Source of the DNA: DYRB01 sp963709645
Lineage (GTDB): Bacteria > Pseudomonadota > Gammaproteobacteria > Chromatiales > Chromatiaceae
Assembly: GCA_963709645.1 (NCBI GenBank)
Contig: CAVPXP010000011.1
Coordinates: 124,001-188,000, forward strand
Direction: 5' to 3'
DNA length: 64,000 nucleotides
Of this stretch, positions 8,007-17,585 are shown piece by piece. Made by a program: the position numbers and the translations under genes. Positions within the stretch are counted from its first letter, which is position 1, and every line of letters starts with the position of its first letter. The notes under the pieces were generated by a model. It made no database searches. It was not told where the DNA came from and saw only the letters and a program-made list of their open reading frames with translations.

Positions 8007-9494
8007 ATGAAAACCCAAAGTCCTGCCGGGTATATCGCCCGCACCCTCACACTTATCTGCGGCATCGCCATCGGCTGCGCTGCCGCAGCAGGACAGCCGC
8101 TGGACCTGCCAGACTTCGGCAGCTCCGCGGATACCGCCATGACCTCTGCCCAGGAGCGGCGCCTGGGGCGCGCCTTCATGCAGAGCGTGCGCAAGTCTCT
8201 GCCGGTCGACGACGACCCACTGCTCAACGACTACATCGTCGCGCTCGGCAACGGCCTCGTGGCCTCAAGCGGGACCGGCGCCGGGAGCTACACCTTCTTT
8301 CTCATCGACCAACCCGTGATCAATGCCTTCGCAGGACCCGGCGGCTACGTCGGGGTCTACGCCGGGCTCGTCCTAGCCACGCAAAGCGAGGGCGAACTAG
8401 CCGCGGTCATGGCCCACGAGATTGCGCACGTCACTCAGCGCCACCTGATGCGGTCGATCGAGAATCAGTCACAGCTTGCCCTCCCGACCCTGGCTGTGCT
8501 GGTCGCTGCGGCCATCCTTGGCGCCCAGGTTTCCGGGGACGTCGCCGCCGCCGCGGTGACAGGCATCCAGGCCGCCAGCGTCCAGCAGCAAATCAACTTC
8601 ACGCGCGACAACGAGAAGGAGGCGGATCGGGTGGGCATCGTCACGCTGTCCAAGGCCGGACATGACCCCTTTTCCATGGCGGGATTCTTCGAGCGCCTGT
8701 CCAAGGAAAGTCGAGCCCAGGAGAACAACGCCCCCGAATTTCTCCGCACCCACCCGGTCAACACCAACCGGATCGCCGATGCCGTGGGCCGCGCCGAGGC
8801 CTACGGTCACCGCCAGAAACCCGACTCCCTGCGTTTCCACCTCACCCGCGCGGACCTACGGCAGCGTTCCTTCCGCCGCGCGGACCAAGCCGTCGAGTCC
8901 TTCCGCAAAACCCTCAAGGAGGGCCGCTACGCCAATGAGACCGCCGAGCATTATGGGCTCGCGCTGGCACTGGAACGTGCCGGCAGCCTCGGCGAGGCAT
9001 CCTCGGAGGCCAAAGCCCTGCGCGCGAAGCTGCCGCAGCAGGCAGAGGCCGTCGTTCTGGAGGCCCGCCTTCAGCGGCGCCAAGGCGGCATAGAAGCCGC
9101 CATTGCCAATCTCCGCGAGGCCCTGGGACTCTCCCCGACCAGTGTCCCGCTGAACATGGCTTATGCGGAGACCCTGACGGCGGCAGGACGTTCGGCGGAC
9201 GCGCTGAGGGCGTTGCGCGCAGTAGCGGCCCAGAGGCCCAATGACCCAGAGCTCTACAAACTCATGTCCGACGCCGCCGGCAAGTCGGGGGAGAAGGGGG
9301 AAACGCACCTCTATCGCGCCAATTATCTTTATCTTACCGGTGACTTGGAGCCCGCCGTTAAGCAATTGGAGAACGGGCTTCGCACTCCCGGCCTGAGCTA
9401 CCAGGCCGCCTCGCGGCTTCAAGTACGGTTGGATGAGCTGAAGGAGGAACAACGCGACCTCAAGAAAGAGGGCGGAGTTTTCGGATCTCGTTGA
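8007..9494 (+). CDS. M48-family periplasmic metalloprotease with TPR domain (BepA/YfgC-like)
   Basis: A protein of 495 residues from the ATG at 8007, chosen because a signal peptide follows at once (MKTQSP then hydrophobic LTLICGIAIGCAAAA). The catalytic zinc motif is HEIAH in VMAHEIAHVTQRH, and the third ligand region is NEKEADRVG. A stretch of helices after the protease domain bears TPR-like units, most clearly AIANLREALGLSPTSVPL and neighbours. Proteins of this architecture work in the periplasm on outer-membrane protein assembly, degrading or helping fold stalled LptD/BamA clients. Full length and intact. No obvious operon partner. Confidence 0.9.
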   Translation: MKTQSPAGYIARTLTLICGIAIGCAAAAGQPLDLPDFGSSADTAMTSAQERRLGRAFMQSVRKSLPVDDDPLLNDYIVALGNGLVASSGTGAGSYTFFLIDQPVINAFAGPGGYVGVYAGLVLATQSEGELAAVMAHEIAHVTQRHLMRSIENQSQLALPTLAVLVAAAILGAQVSGDVAAAAVTGIQAASVQQQINFTRDNEKEADRVGIVTLSKAGHDPFSMAGFFERLSKESRAQENNAPEFLRTHPVNTNRIADAVGRAEAYGHRQKPDSLRFHLTRADLRQRSFRRADQAVESFRKTLKEGRYANETAEHYGLALALERAGSLGEASSEAKALRAKLPQQAEAVVLEARLQRRQGGIEAAIANLREALGLSPTSVPLNMAYAETLTAAGRSADALRALRAVAAQRPNDPELYKLMSDAAGKSGEKGETHLYRANYLYLTGDLEPAVKQLENGLRTPGLSYQAASRLQVRLDELKEEQRDLKKEGGVFGSR

Positions 9495-9882
9495 TTGGTG
9501 GCACAGGAAGCGTGCAGCCATGGGCGATGCGGCCGGCGGGTGAACCAACTCCGGGGCCGCTCGGCGATAGCCCGAAGGCAGCCTAGATGCCTCTCAAACA
9601 TAAGTATTTATTGATTTTTTAATGTTTCTTTGCACCCCTGGCGGAGTCATGTAAGCTTGCGACTGGAGAAGGTCCGGTACTCCCTTGGGGAGCATTACGG
9701 ACCAACTGGCTGGGTGCGGCTTGGTCGCGCAATCGCCTATCGCGTCTTGGACGCCACGGAACAGTTCGATACGCATGCCTCCATTCGGCGGGTCTACAGG
9801 CCCGGCGAGATCCATGGCGACAGGGCTCGGGTCGCCACCCACTCTCAACACCACCAATACTTGCTCGACTAGGAGTTCATTC
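9495..9882 (+). promoter_or_regulatory. soxYZ upstream region
   Basis: No gene is seen here. An AT-rich patch at about 9600-9635, with several TTTATTGATTTTTTAATG-like runs, stands out from the GC-rich surroundings and is the likely promoter. A bipartite hairpin follows at 9671-9703. The AT-rich patch cannot be resolved into definite -35/-10 boxes by eye. Confidence 0.45.
9671..9703 (+). other. stem-loop in the soxYZ leader
   Basis: GGTCCG pairs with CGGACC and, inside, CTCCC pairs with GGGAG around a TTG loop, with a small internal bulge. It lies about 180 bases before the soxY start and has no U-tract. It may be an mRNA leader structure or a protein-binding palindrome. Confidence 0.4.
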
Positions 9883-10357
9883 ATGATCGACGCAAAACGC
9901 AGAATCCTGCTCAAGGGCTCGCTGGCCGCCGGTGCGGTTGGCGTCGCTGTGGGTGCCGGCCTGCTGGCTCCGCGCGCCGTACTGGCCGCCTGGCCCGAAG
10001 CAGCCTTTAGCGCCAAGGACGTCGCGTCCTCACTCAAGGCGCTGATCGGTGTCGAGGCCGGTGAGCCGGGCGGCGACATCACCATCAAGGCCCCGGACAT
10101 TGCCGAGAACGGAGCCGTGGTGCCAGTGACCGTGGAATCCACCGCCACCGGCGTCAAGACCATCATCATCGTCGCGGAAGGCAATCAGACCCCCCTGATC
10201 GCCTCCTTCAACCTCGGCGAAGACGCCATCCCCTCTGTTTCCACCCGCATCAAGATGGGCAAGACCGCCAACGTCCAAGCCCTGGTGCAGACCGCCGACA
10301 AGACCTATACCGCCATCGAAAGAGGTCAAGGTCACCATCGGCGGCTGCGGCGGCTGA
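9883..10357 (+). CDS. soxY: thiosulfate-oxidation carrier protein SoxY (frameshift near the end)
   Basis: SoxY is the periplasmic swinging-arm protein of the Sox pathway. Sulfur intermediates are bound to a Cys in a C-terminal GGCGG motif. The start at 9883 follows AGGAGTT. A Tat signal is present (KRRILLKG then an Ala/Gly-rich hydrophobic stretch to AVLAAW). The mature part matches SoxY until TAIE. An extra A in the run at 10319-10321 then throws the frame; removing it gives EEVKVTIGGCGG and a stop at 10355-10357, for 157 residues. As written, translation would run to 10389 and lose the essential Cys. With soxZ starting at 10396, this is almost certainly a base-calling error in a functional gene. 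Confidence 0.93.
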
Positions 10358-10395
10358 TCCCGAGACTCAACGCACACATTCCGAGGTAGCAGAGC

Positions 10396-10710
10396 ATGGC
10401 AGGCAACATCAAGATCCGCGCCAAGGCCGACGGCGGAGAGACCAGCGTCAAGGCCCTCATGACCCACCCCATGGAGACGGGGTTGCGCAAGGACAAGAAG
10501 ACCGGAGAGATCGTCCCCGCCCACTTCATCACCGAGGTGACTTGCAAGTGGAAGGATAAGGTGGTGCTGACCGCGCTCTGGAGCGGCGGCGTGTCCCAGA
10601 ACCCCTATCTTGCCTACAAGTTCAAGGGCGGCGAGCCGGGTGACCCGATTGAACTGACCTGGGTCGACAACAAGGGCGGCACCGAAACGGCCACCGACAA
10701 GATCGGGTAG
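10396..10710 (+). CDS. soxZ: thiosulfate-oxidation protein SoxZ
   Basis: A 104-residue Ig-like partner of SoxY, beginning MAGNIKIRAKADGG and keeping the family core (VKALMTHPMETGL, SQNPYLAYKFKGG). It has no signal peptide of its own, as expected: SoxZ is exported by the Tat system bound to SoxY. The heterodimer carries sulfur intermediates among SoxAX, SoxB and SoxCD or the sulfur-globule route. It lies 38 bases after the true soxY stop. No other sox gene is in the window, matching purple sulfur bacteria where soxYZ is a separate locus. Confidence 0.96.
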   Translation: MAGNIKIRAKADGGETSVKALMTHPMETGLRKDKKTGEIVPAHFITEVTCKWKDKVVLTALWSGGVSQNPYLAYKFKGGEPGDPIELTWVDNKGGTETATDKIG

Positions 10711-10719
10711 ACCCTCTCG

Positions 10720-10744
10720 TCGGCCCCGCGCGACGCGGGGCCGA
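10720..10744 (+). terminator. strong hairpin after soxZ
   Basis: An 11-bp perfect stem (TCGGCCCCGCG / CGCGGGGCCGA) with a CGA loop starts 10 bases after the soxZ stop. There is no U-tract, so it may act as an mRNA 3' stabiliser or a Rho-assisted end. Confidence 0.55.
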
Positions 10745-10866
10745 AGCCATTGCAACCGCAGGCAGCCCAGCCGGCACCGCTCTGGCGCCTCAGGGCCAAA
10801 AAGGTGCGTTCCTGCGGCGCACCGCTCAGGGACCGCCAATCCGTCGCCGTCAGCCGCCATGAGCAA

Positions 10867-11798
10867 TCAGAGCGGCCCCCGGTAGGGGCTCGGCGGTCCT
10901 TCTGGCCTTCTGCGAAATCGTTTGTAGGGCCAGACGTATTGCTCTGGACAGATGGCGACGCACTGCTCTACCCCTCGGTTGAGCGCCTCGGCCGCGACCA
11001 GGTCGTTCTCCGAGTCCACGCCTTCTGGCGCAGCGATGCAGTGCATCCGAAAGCCCCGGCCCGACCCCAGACGCTGTGCGAACATGAAGATCACCCGGGC
11101 ACCCGTCCTGCGCGCCAGACGGTTCACCAGCAGCATTGTGATAGGCCGGCACCCCGAAGAAGGGGGCGAACACGGCCCCGCTCTCCCCCTTGGGCTCCTG
11201 GTCCGGCAGTATGCCCGGCGTACTCCCCTCGTTCCAGACCGTGCACCAGCAGCCTGACGCCCCTGGGGTGGTCGGCGCGAGGGTCGCACCGCTGCGCCCG
11301 CGCGCCGCGCGGATGAGGTCGTCGAGCAACCGCTGCGGCTTGTAGAAGATGGTCGTCGGTCCCTGGGCGGCCAGATAGAGCCCAGCCAATTCCCAAGCGC
11401 CAAGGTGAGGAGAGAGGACGATCACCCCTTTGCCGGCAGACCGGTCCAAGAGTTCGCCGCCGCAGACCTCAGTCACCAGGGACAGGACCTCCTCCACGGG
11501 TCGCAACCACAGGTAGGCAATCTCCAGGTAGGTCCTGCCGAATTCCCTCAGGGTGCGATCGCGCAGAGGCGACCTGTTCCTCTGGGGCCAGATTCGGCTG
11601 ACACATGCGGATGTTGATCAGGGCGTTACGGCGCTGTTTGTTCGGCCAGAGCCACGAACTAGGTGGCCCAAAGCCCAACCGACACGCTGTAGGGCGGTCA
11701 GCGGCAGCCGGGCGGCCAGACGCACCGGCCCAGGACGCGAGACGCTCTTTAAAGATCCGACCCTTTGATCGGTCAGACGCAACTGGGCGCTTAGCCAT
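10867..11798 (-). pseudogene. LpxL/HtrB-type lipid A acyltransferase, reading frame changes about six times
   Basis: Pieces of a lauroyl/myristoyl-ACP-dependent acyltransferase lie in order across three frames. The order is an N-terminal helix (RLAARLPLTALQRVGWALG), then NALINIRMCQPNLAPEEQ, then REFGRTYLEIAYLWLRPVEE. Next come the catalytic H-x4-E motif SPHLGAWELAGLY, GVRLLVHGLERGEYAG, LPDQEPKGESGAVFAPFFG and a C-terminal arm ending before 10867. Adding the needed +1 and -1 corrections gives about 309 residues, the usual LpxL length. The family works at the inner membrane on lipid A. Six shifts in one gene are many even for this window, so real decay and a poor local assembly are both possible. 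The start at 11798 is approximate. Confidence 0.75.
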
Positions 11799-11963
11799 AG
11801 GCTGGATGTCTCTGCCGGCGGCCCCTCGTGGAAAACGGGCTTGCATTGGATCTCGGGTGCTACACTGACCTCGACCGCCCGGCGCGGGACCAGACTCGGA
11901 CCCAGGTAGTCTGACTCTAATGATAAAATCCAGCAAACCGGAAGATGATGAGGATTACGCCCC

Positions 11964-12392
11964 ATGAGTAATCAGGCTCCAAAGAGCATAACCCCCCAAC
12001 AGGCTTGGCAAATGATGCAGGACGACCCCCAATCGATCCTGGTCGACATCCGATCGACCATGGAATACCTGTTCGTCGGACACCCGGCAGGGGCCGTCCA
12101 CGTCCCCTGGATCGACGAGCCGGACTGGACCATCAACCCCGAGTTCACCACCGAGATCCGCAAGCTGCTGCTCGGCGGTGCGGTGTGCAGCGAGGGAGCC
12201 GAGTGCGCCCCGGTCATCCTCATCTGCCGCAGCGGCAAGCGCTCCCACGAGGCCGGCAAGGTCCTCCTGGAGGCCGGCCTGACCGCGGTCTTCCACGTCG
12301 ACGAGGGATTCGAGGGTGAGCGCGACGACCATCATCACCGCGGCACGCTCGGCGGCTGGCGCTTCCGCGGGCTACCCTGGGAGCAATGCTGA
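11964..12392 (+). CDS. rhodanese-domain protein
   Basis: A soluble protein of 142 residues, single rhodanese domain. The active-site loop is ICRSGKRS with the persulfide-forming Cys at about residue 92, preceded by the domain start ILVDIRSTMEYLFVGHPAG. It ends with GWRFRGLPW, usual for this subfamily. It could carry sulfane sulfur between thiosulfate or glutathione persulfide and acceptors such as TusA or thiol pools; the acceptor is not identifiable here. Monocistronic and divergent from the acyltransferase remnant. Confidence 0.9.
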   Translation: MSNQAPKSITPQQAWQMMQDDPQSILVDIRSTMEYLFVGHPAGAVHVPWIDEPDWTINPEFTTEIRKLLLGGAVCSEGAECAPVILICRSGKRSHEAGKVLLEAGLTAVFHVDEGFEGERDDHHHRGTLGGWRFRGLPWEQC

Positions 12393-12589
12393 GACGTCGC
12401 ATACGGCCGAGGGCATTGCCGATGAGGTCAGCGTGTCCTGCGAGGCGGGTTGGGACGCGCCGGAAGAGCAATGCGCAGCTCGCGGCAAGGGCGTAGCACC
12501 GAGAATGACGGATGCGAAAATCATCCCGTTGCGAACAGGTTGGTTTGCGCCTTGGCGAGTCCGGGGCCGATTCCGCGATTCCGTCGCGG

Positions 12590-12790
12590 CTACTCCCGCT
12601 CCTCTATCCAGGCCATCTGAACGGCCTCCAGCACCTTCTCGCCCGAGTGCCCCGGAGCATCGTCGAAACCCGGCAGGGCCAGTATCCAGGCCCTCAGGTC
12701 CACGAAATTCAGGTAACGCGGGTCCGTGTCCGGACGCGCCTCGTCCAGGGCGATGGCAATCTCCTGAATATCGGTCCACTTCAGGCCCAT
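12590..12790 (-). CDS. iscX: Fe-S assembly protein IscX
   Basis: A 66-residue acidic protein starting MGLKWTDIQEIAIALDE and including DPRYLNFVDLRAWILALPGF. This is the compact winged-helix IscX (YfhJ) that binds IscS and Fe2+ and tunes cluster assembly. It is the last gene of the hscA-fdx-iscX run, 78 bases after fdx. Length and sequence are normal. Confidence 0.95.
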   Translation of the reverse strand: MGLKWTDIQEIAIALDEARPDTDPRYLNFVDLRAWILALPGFDDAPGHSGEKVLEAVQMAWIEERE

Positions 12791-12868
12791 AGCGGAAGAT
12801 CCTCCGGTCTGTCAGTACGGGATCTGACCCGGTCAAGGCGCGACGCCGCTACCCTGGCCCCTGCCCAA

Positions 12869-13208
12869 TCAATGTGACTCCGACACCATGTTGATAGTGT
12901 ACCTGGGGATCTCGATGACCAAGTCCTGGGTCCCCACCACCGCCTGACAGCCCAGACGAGACTCTGGCTCAAGCCCCCAGGCCTTGTCCAGCAGATCCTC
13001 CTCTGCCTCTTCCGCCGGCCCCAGGGAGTCGAAACCCTCGCGCAAGACGATGTGACAGGTCGTGCAGGCACAAGACTTCTCGCAGGCGTGGGGCAGTTCG
13101 ATGCCGTGGGCCAGGGCCGCATCGCAGATGGTCGTACCGGGCTCCACCTCGAACATGGCGCCCTCCGGACAAATCTCGACGTGGGGCAGAAAAGAGAAGT
13201 CTAGTCAT
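12869..13208 (-). CDS. fdx: ISC-type [2Fe-2S] ferredoxin (1-base frameshift near the start)
   Basis: The adrenodoxin-type ferredoxin of the ISC system, electron donor for cluster assembly on IscU. Ligands are visible as C-x5-C-x2-C in ACEKSCACTTCH, plus the distal Cys in SRLGCQAVVG. The true start at 13208 reads MTRLLF, then an extra A:T in the AAAA run at 13190-13193 breaks the frame. Removing it gives LPHVEICPEGAMFEVE and a 112-residue protein, exactly the family length. The start overlaps the hscA stop (ATGACTAG), so the genes are translationally coupled. Confidence 0.95.
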
Positions 13209-15106
13209 GGGATCGGCGAACCTGTTCTGGGTCTACTTGAAAGTCATCGACACGGTGTCCAGCCATCGCCTCGTGGATGCCCTTGTTCATGCGCCGCTCG
13301 ACGTAGAAGGCGCATGCCTGCTCGAGGGCGAGGACACCCCGCCGCACCGCCTCCGCGTCGTTGCCGGCGGTGACCCGCCGCAGCTCGGCCAAGGCCGCCT
13401 CAACTTGGGCCCGTTCGGCGGCATCCAGCAGCAGGTCGCCATCCGCAGCCAAGGCCGCGGTCAGGGCTTCGATCACGCGGTCCCGCCTCGACCTGTTGCT
13501 CGCGCAGACGACGCGCCTCGAGATCCTCACCGGCATGGGCAAGCGAATCGCGCAGCATGGTCTCGATCTCGGCATCGGTCAGGCCGTAGGATGGCTTGAC
13601 CTCGACCCGGGCCTGGACCCCACTGCCCTGCTCCACGGCCGCAACCTGCAGCAGGCCGTCAGCATCGACTTCGAAGGTGACGCGAACGCGTGCCGCCCCC
13701 GCGACCATGGGCGGGATGCCGCGCAGCTCGAAGCGGGCAAGCGACCGGCAATCGGCGACCAGGTCCCGCTCGCCCTGGACCACGTGGATGGCGATGGCGG
13801 TCTGGCCTTCCTTGAAGGTCGTGAACTCCTGGGCACGGGCCACCGGGATGGTGGTATTGCGCGGGACCAGGCGCTCCACCAGGCCACCCATAGTCTCGAT
13901 GCCCAGCGACAAGGGGATCACGTCCAGAAGCAGCATGGCGTCCCCCGGCTTGTTGCCGGCGAGGACGTCGGCCTGCAGGGCCGCTCCGATGGCCACCACC
14001 CGGTCTGGGTCGATGTCCACCAGGGGCTCGCGCCCGAACAGCTCTGCGACCCGCTCGCGCACCCGAGGAACCCGCGTCGAGCCGCCGACCATGACCACGT
14101 CCTCGACCTCGGCCGCGGTAAGGCCCGCATCGCGCAGGGCGCGGCGACAGGCGGTCAGCGTCTTCTGGATCAATGGATCGACCAAGGCATCGAGCTGCGC
14201 CCGCTCAAACTCCCCGTTCCAGACCCCTCCTCCGGGCAAAGCGACCCGCAGGGGTACCACATCCAATCTGGTCAGTGCCTCCTTGGCCGCACAGGCGTCG
14301 CCCATTATGCGGCGCAAGGTGGCGTGATCCGCGTCCTGGGCAATCCCGGCCTGGGCCATGATCCAGCCGGCCACCGCCCGGTCGAAGTCGTCGCCGCCCA
14401 GTGCGGAATCGCCTCCCGTAGCCAGGACCTCGAAGACCCCCCGGTGCAAGCGCAAAATCGAGATGTCGAAGGTCCCGCCACCCAGGTCATAGACAGCGTG
14501 GATGCCGTCCACATCGCGGTCCAGACCGTAGGCCAGGGCCGCCGCCGTGGGCTCGCTGAGCAGGCGCAGGACCCTGAGCCCGGCCAGGGTCGCGGCGTCC
14601 TTGGTCGCCTGGCGTTGCGCATCGTCGAAATAGGCCGGGACCGTGATCACGACCCCGGACAACTCGCCGCCCAAGGCGGACTGGGCACGCTGCGCCAGGA
14701 CTCGCAAAATTTCCGCGGAGACCTCCACCGGGCTCAGGTCCCCACCGCGGGTGCGCAGCCGCGGGACAACGGCGTCGCCCTCCACGAAGGCGTAGGGCAG
14801 CCTGGCACCCAGGTGCTTGATATCCTTGAGACCCCGCCCGATCAGGCGCTTGGCCGAGGCAATGGTGTTGAGGGGATCGGCAGCAGCGGCGTCCCGGGCC
14901 TCATAGCCGACCACCACGGACTCCCCCGTGTAACGCACCACGGAGGGTAGCAGGTGGCGGCCCTGGGCATCGGGGATGGTCTCTGCGACCCCACTACGCA
15001 CCGCCGCCACCAGGGAATTGGTGGTGCCCAGGTCGATTCCGGCCGCCAGCCGGTGCGCGTGCGGCGCGGCGGAGGCGCCAGGTTCCGCGATCTGAAGCAG
15101 GGCCAT
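13201..15106 (-). CDS. hscA: Fe-S cluster assembly chaperone HscA (1-base frameshift)
   Basis: A specialised Hsp70 that, with HscB, releases clusters from IscU. The N-terminal ATPase signature is IDLGTTNSLVA; phosphate loops include YDLGGGTFDISIL and VVMVGGSTRVPRVRE. The substrate-binding domain follows. The frame breaks at the CCC run 13482-13484; removing one base joins EQQVEA to DRVIEALTAALAADGD and gives about 634 residues. The start at 15106 precedes MALLQIAEPG, the usual HscA opening. Upstream hscB, iscU and iscA are missing here; pckG lies there instead, so the isc operon has been split or lies elsewhere. Confidence 0.94.
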
Positions 15107-15221
15107 CGAGTCTCCAGGGCTGGCCAGGGGCCTGGCCCCTGTGACGCTCCATCTTATCGCGTTCCCGATCCAAGTCGCAGGTCCAAACCTCCGGGCGCAA
15201 GGCCAGCGGCAGCGCCCAGCC

Positions 15222-17090
15222 TCAGTCCGTGGGCCCAACCGCCGCGGCCAAGTCCCAAACCTCCGGGGAGTGGTACAGGCGAGCCAGTTGCAGCTCTCGT
15301 TCCAGCTCCATCTCGCGAGGCAGGTGGTCGCCGAAGCGGGTGAAGAGCTCCTCTTGATCGACCGTCTCCTGGCGCGCCACCTCCTTGTCGATATTCATGA
15401 TGGCGAAATAGGATTCCCGCGGGAAGGCCAGTCCATTCCAGGTCAGATCCTGGTAGGCCGGGAGCCAACCGAGGGGACCCTCGATGGCGGAGGCAGTCCC
15501 ATCGCAGCGCTCCACCACCCATTTTAGCACCCGCATGTTCTGGCCGAAGCCTGGCCAGATGAAGCGCCCGTCCTCATCTTTGCGGAACCAGTTGACGCGG
15601 AAGATGCGAGGCGGTGTGGCGACGTGGTGGCGCCCAATTCTCAGCCAGTGGCGCCAATACTCAGCCATGTTGTAACCGCAAAAGGGTAGCATGGCCATCG
15701 GGTCGCGCCGCACCGATGCCTGGCCAATCGACGCCGCGGTAGCCTCAGAGCCCATGGTCGCGGCCATGTAGACACCGTGCTCCCAATTGAAGCTCTGAAA
15801 TGCCAGGGGAAAGTGGTGGCTTACCCGCCCGCCGAAGAGGAAAGCGCTGATGGGAACCCCACTGGGATTCTCCCACTCCGGATCCAGCGAGGGGCACTGG
15901 CTGGCCGGCGCGGTGAAGCGAGAATTCGGATGGGCCGCGTGGCGCCCGCAGCCCGGATACCAGTCCTGGCCCTGCCAATCGATGGCGTGCTCCGGGGGCT
16001 CCTTGGTCAGGCCCTCCCACCAGACGTCGCCGTCGGCGGTCAGGGCACAATTGGTGAAAATGCAGTTGGCAACCAGCGAGGCCAGGGCGTTGGGATTGGA
16101 CTCCGCGTTGGTCCCGGGGGCTACGCCGAAGTAACCGTACTCCGGGTTGATGGCGTAGAACTTGCCGTCAGCCGGGTTGGGCTTGATCCACGCGATGTCG
16201 TCGCCGACTGTGGTCACTGTCCACCCCTCGAACCCCTCGGGCGGAATCAGCATGGCAAAGTTGGTCTTGCCGCAGGCGCTTGGGAAAGCAGCCCCCACGT
16301 AGGTCTTCTTGCCCGCCGGGGACTCGACGCCCAGGATCAGCATATGCTCCGCAAGCCAACCCTCGTCCCGAGCCATGACCGAAGCGATGCGCAGGGCAAA
16401 ACACTTCTTGCCGAGCAGGGCGTTGCCACCATAGCCACTCCCGAAGGACCAGATCTCCCGCGTCTCCGGAAAGTGGCTGATGTACTTGTCTTCGATGCGA
16501 GTGGCACAGGGCCAGGGCACATCCTTCTCCCCAGGCTGAAGGGGTGCACCAACCGAGTGCATGCAGGGAACGAACTCCCCGTCCGGCTCCAGCACATCCA
16601 AGACCGCCTGACCCATACGGGTCATGATGCGCTGGTTGACCGCCACGTACGGCGCGTCGGTGATTTCCACACCGATATGGGCGATGGGGGAACCCAATGG
16701 ACCCATGCTGAACGGGATGACGTAGAGGGTGCGGCCGCGCATGCAGCCCGCAAACAACTCCCTGAGTCGGGCGCGCATTGCCTTCGGTGCCATCCAGTTA
16801 TTTGTCGGGCCCGCATCCTCCTCGCGCAGGGAGCAGATGAAGGTGCGGTCCTCCACCCGCGCCACGTCGCTGGGGTGGGATCGGGCGAGGAAGCTGTTGG
16901 GGCGCTTCTCCGGATTGAGGCGCACAAAGGTCCCGGCCTCCACCATCTCCTGGCAGAGGCGTTCATATTCATCTTGGGAGCCGTCGCACCAATAGATGCG
17001 GTCTGGGTTGCACAACTCGGCCATCGCATCCACCCAGGCCAGGAGTTTGCGGTTCGTGGTGCGGGCAGAGCCGTCGTGGGTCTTGGTCAT
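15222..17090 (-). CDS. pckG: phosphoenolpyruvate carboxykinase (GTP)
   Basis: A 622-residue enzyme interconverting oxaloacetate and PEP with GTP/GDP; cytosolic, gluconeogenic or anaplerotic. The P-loop/kinase-1 motif FPSACGKTN is at about 269-277, kinase-2 VGDDIAW at about 295-301, and the PEPCK-specific YGGNALLGKKC at 220-230. The length equals the GTP family, not the ATP family of about 540. The reading frame is intact. In a phototrophic sulfur oxidiser it would feed hexose synthesis together with glgA, zwf and pgi in this window, though these are not in one operon. Confidence 0.97.
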   Translation of the reverse strand: MTKTHDGSARTTNRKLLAWVDAMAELCNPDRIYWCDGSQDEYERLCQEMVEAGTFVRLNPEKRPNSFLARSHPSDVARVEDRTFICSLREEDAGPTNNWMAPKAMRARLRELFAGCMRGRTLYVIPFSMGPLGSPIAHIGVEITDAPYVAVNQRIMTRMGQAVLDVLEPDGEFVPCMHSVGAPLQPGEKDVPWPCATRIEDKYISHFPETREIWSFGSGYGGNALLGKKCFALRIASVMARDEGWLAEHMLILGVESPAGKKTYVGAAFPSACGKTNFAMLIPPEGFEGWTVTTVGDDIAWIKPNPADGKFYAINPEYGYFGVAPGTNAESNPNALASLVANCIFTNCALTADGDVWWEGLTKEPPEHAIDWQGQDWYPGCGRHAAHPNSRFTAPASQCPSLDPEWENPSGVPISAFLFGGRVSHHFPLAFQSFNWEHGVYMAATMGSEATAASIGQASVRRDPMAMLPFCGYNMAEYWRHWLRIGRHHVATPPRIFRVNWFRKDEDGRFIWPGFGQNMRVLKWVVERCDGTASAIEGPLGWLPAYQDLTWNGLAFPRESYFAIMNIDKEVARQETVDQEELFTRFGDHLPREMELERELQLARLYHSPEVWDLAAAVGPTD

Positions 17091-17585
17091 GGGGCAAAAT
17101 CCTCAGAGTTGCAGAGGCGGCCAACGCGGGCGAAACCGGATGCGTTGAATGAGAGGGGACCGCTGGAAAACCAGGCCGCCGGGGCTAGGGACCCAATCCT
17201 GAGTACCTTAGCAATCTTCGGACCAGGGGTCCGAGGTACCCTGGTCGCTCCGCCGGCCAGGGCCGAAAGACGTAGCAACAAGGCGGAAATTGAGCGCCAT
17301 GACCGGGCAAACGCCGGGAATCTTACGCCGCGAGACCCCGGCCCTCAACCGCCGACCGGCCCGCCTGCCTGCTGCGCCGGGTGAAACCAGCACGAATCGG
17401 AAGCACCTTGCACTATCAAGGCGGGCCGAAGAACTAACCTGCCCCGAGCCATCCGCCCCGGGCGGGGTTCTTGCCCACCGGGGAAGCACCTTATCACTGC
17501 GTGGGACAACCTTCGAGGACGTCGCCTCGCCGCAAACGGCGGGGCATACTGCCCCGCGACCACCAGCGAACTGCTCGCCACCTGC
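17091..17585. promoter_or_regulatory. 495-bp non-coding stretch upstream of pckG
   Basis: No supported gene; the open frames here have poor composition. It is very GC-rich with several small hairpins (for example CCCCGGGCGGGG near 17457). An 11-base direct repeat GGAAGCACCTT occurs at 17399-17409 and 17482-17492, each followed by a similar ACTATCA/ATCACTG stretch. It probably contains the pckG promoter, but no boxes are clear. Confidence 0.4.

Noticed and set aside
13361..14950. Plus-strand open frame of 529 codons across hscA
   Set aside because: Exact antisense of hscA; no family resemblance and no ribosome-binding site.
15777..17384. Plus-strand open frame of 535 codons opposite pckG
   Set aside because: Antisense of a complete, certain PEP carboxykinase gene.
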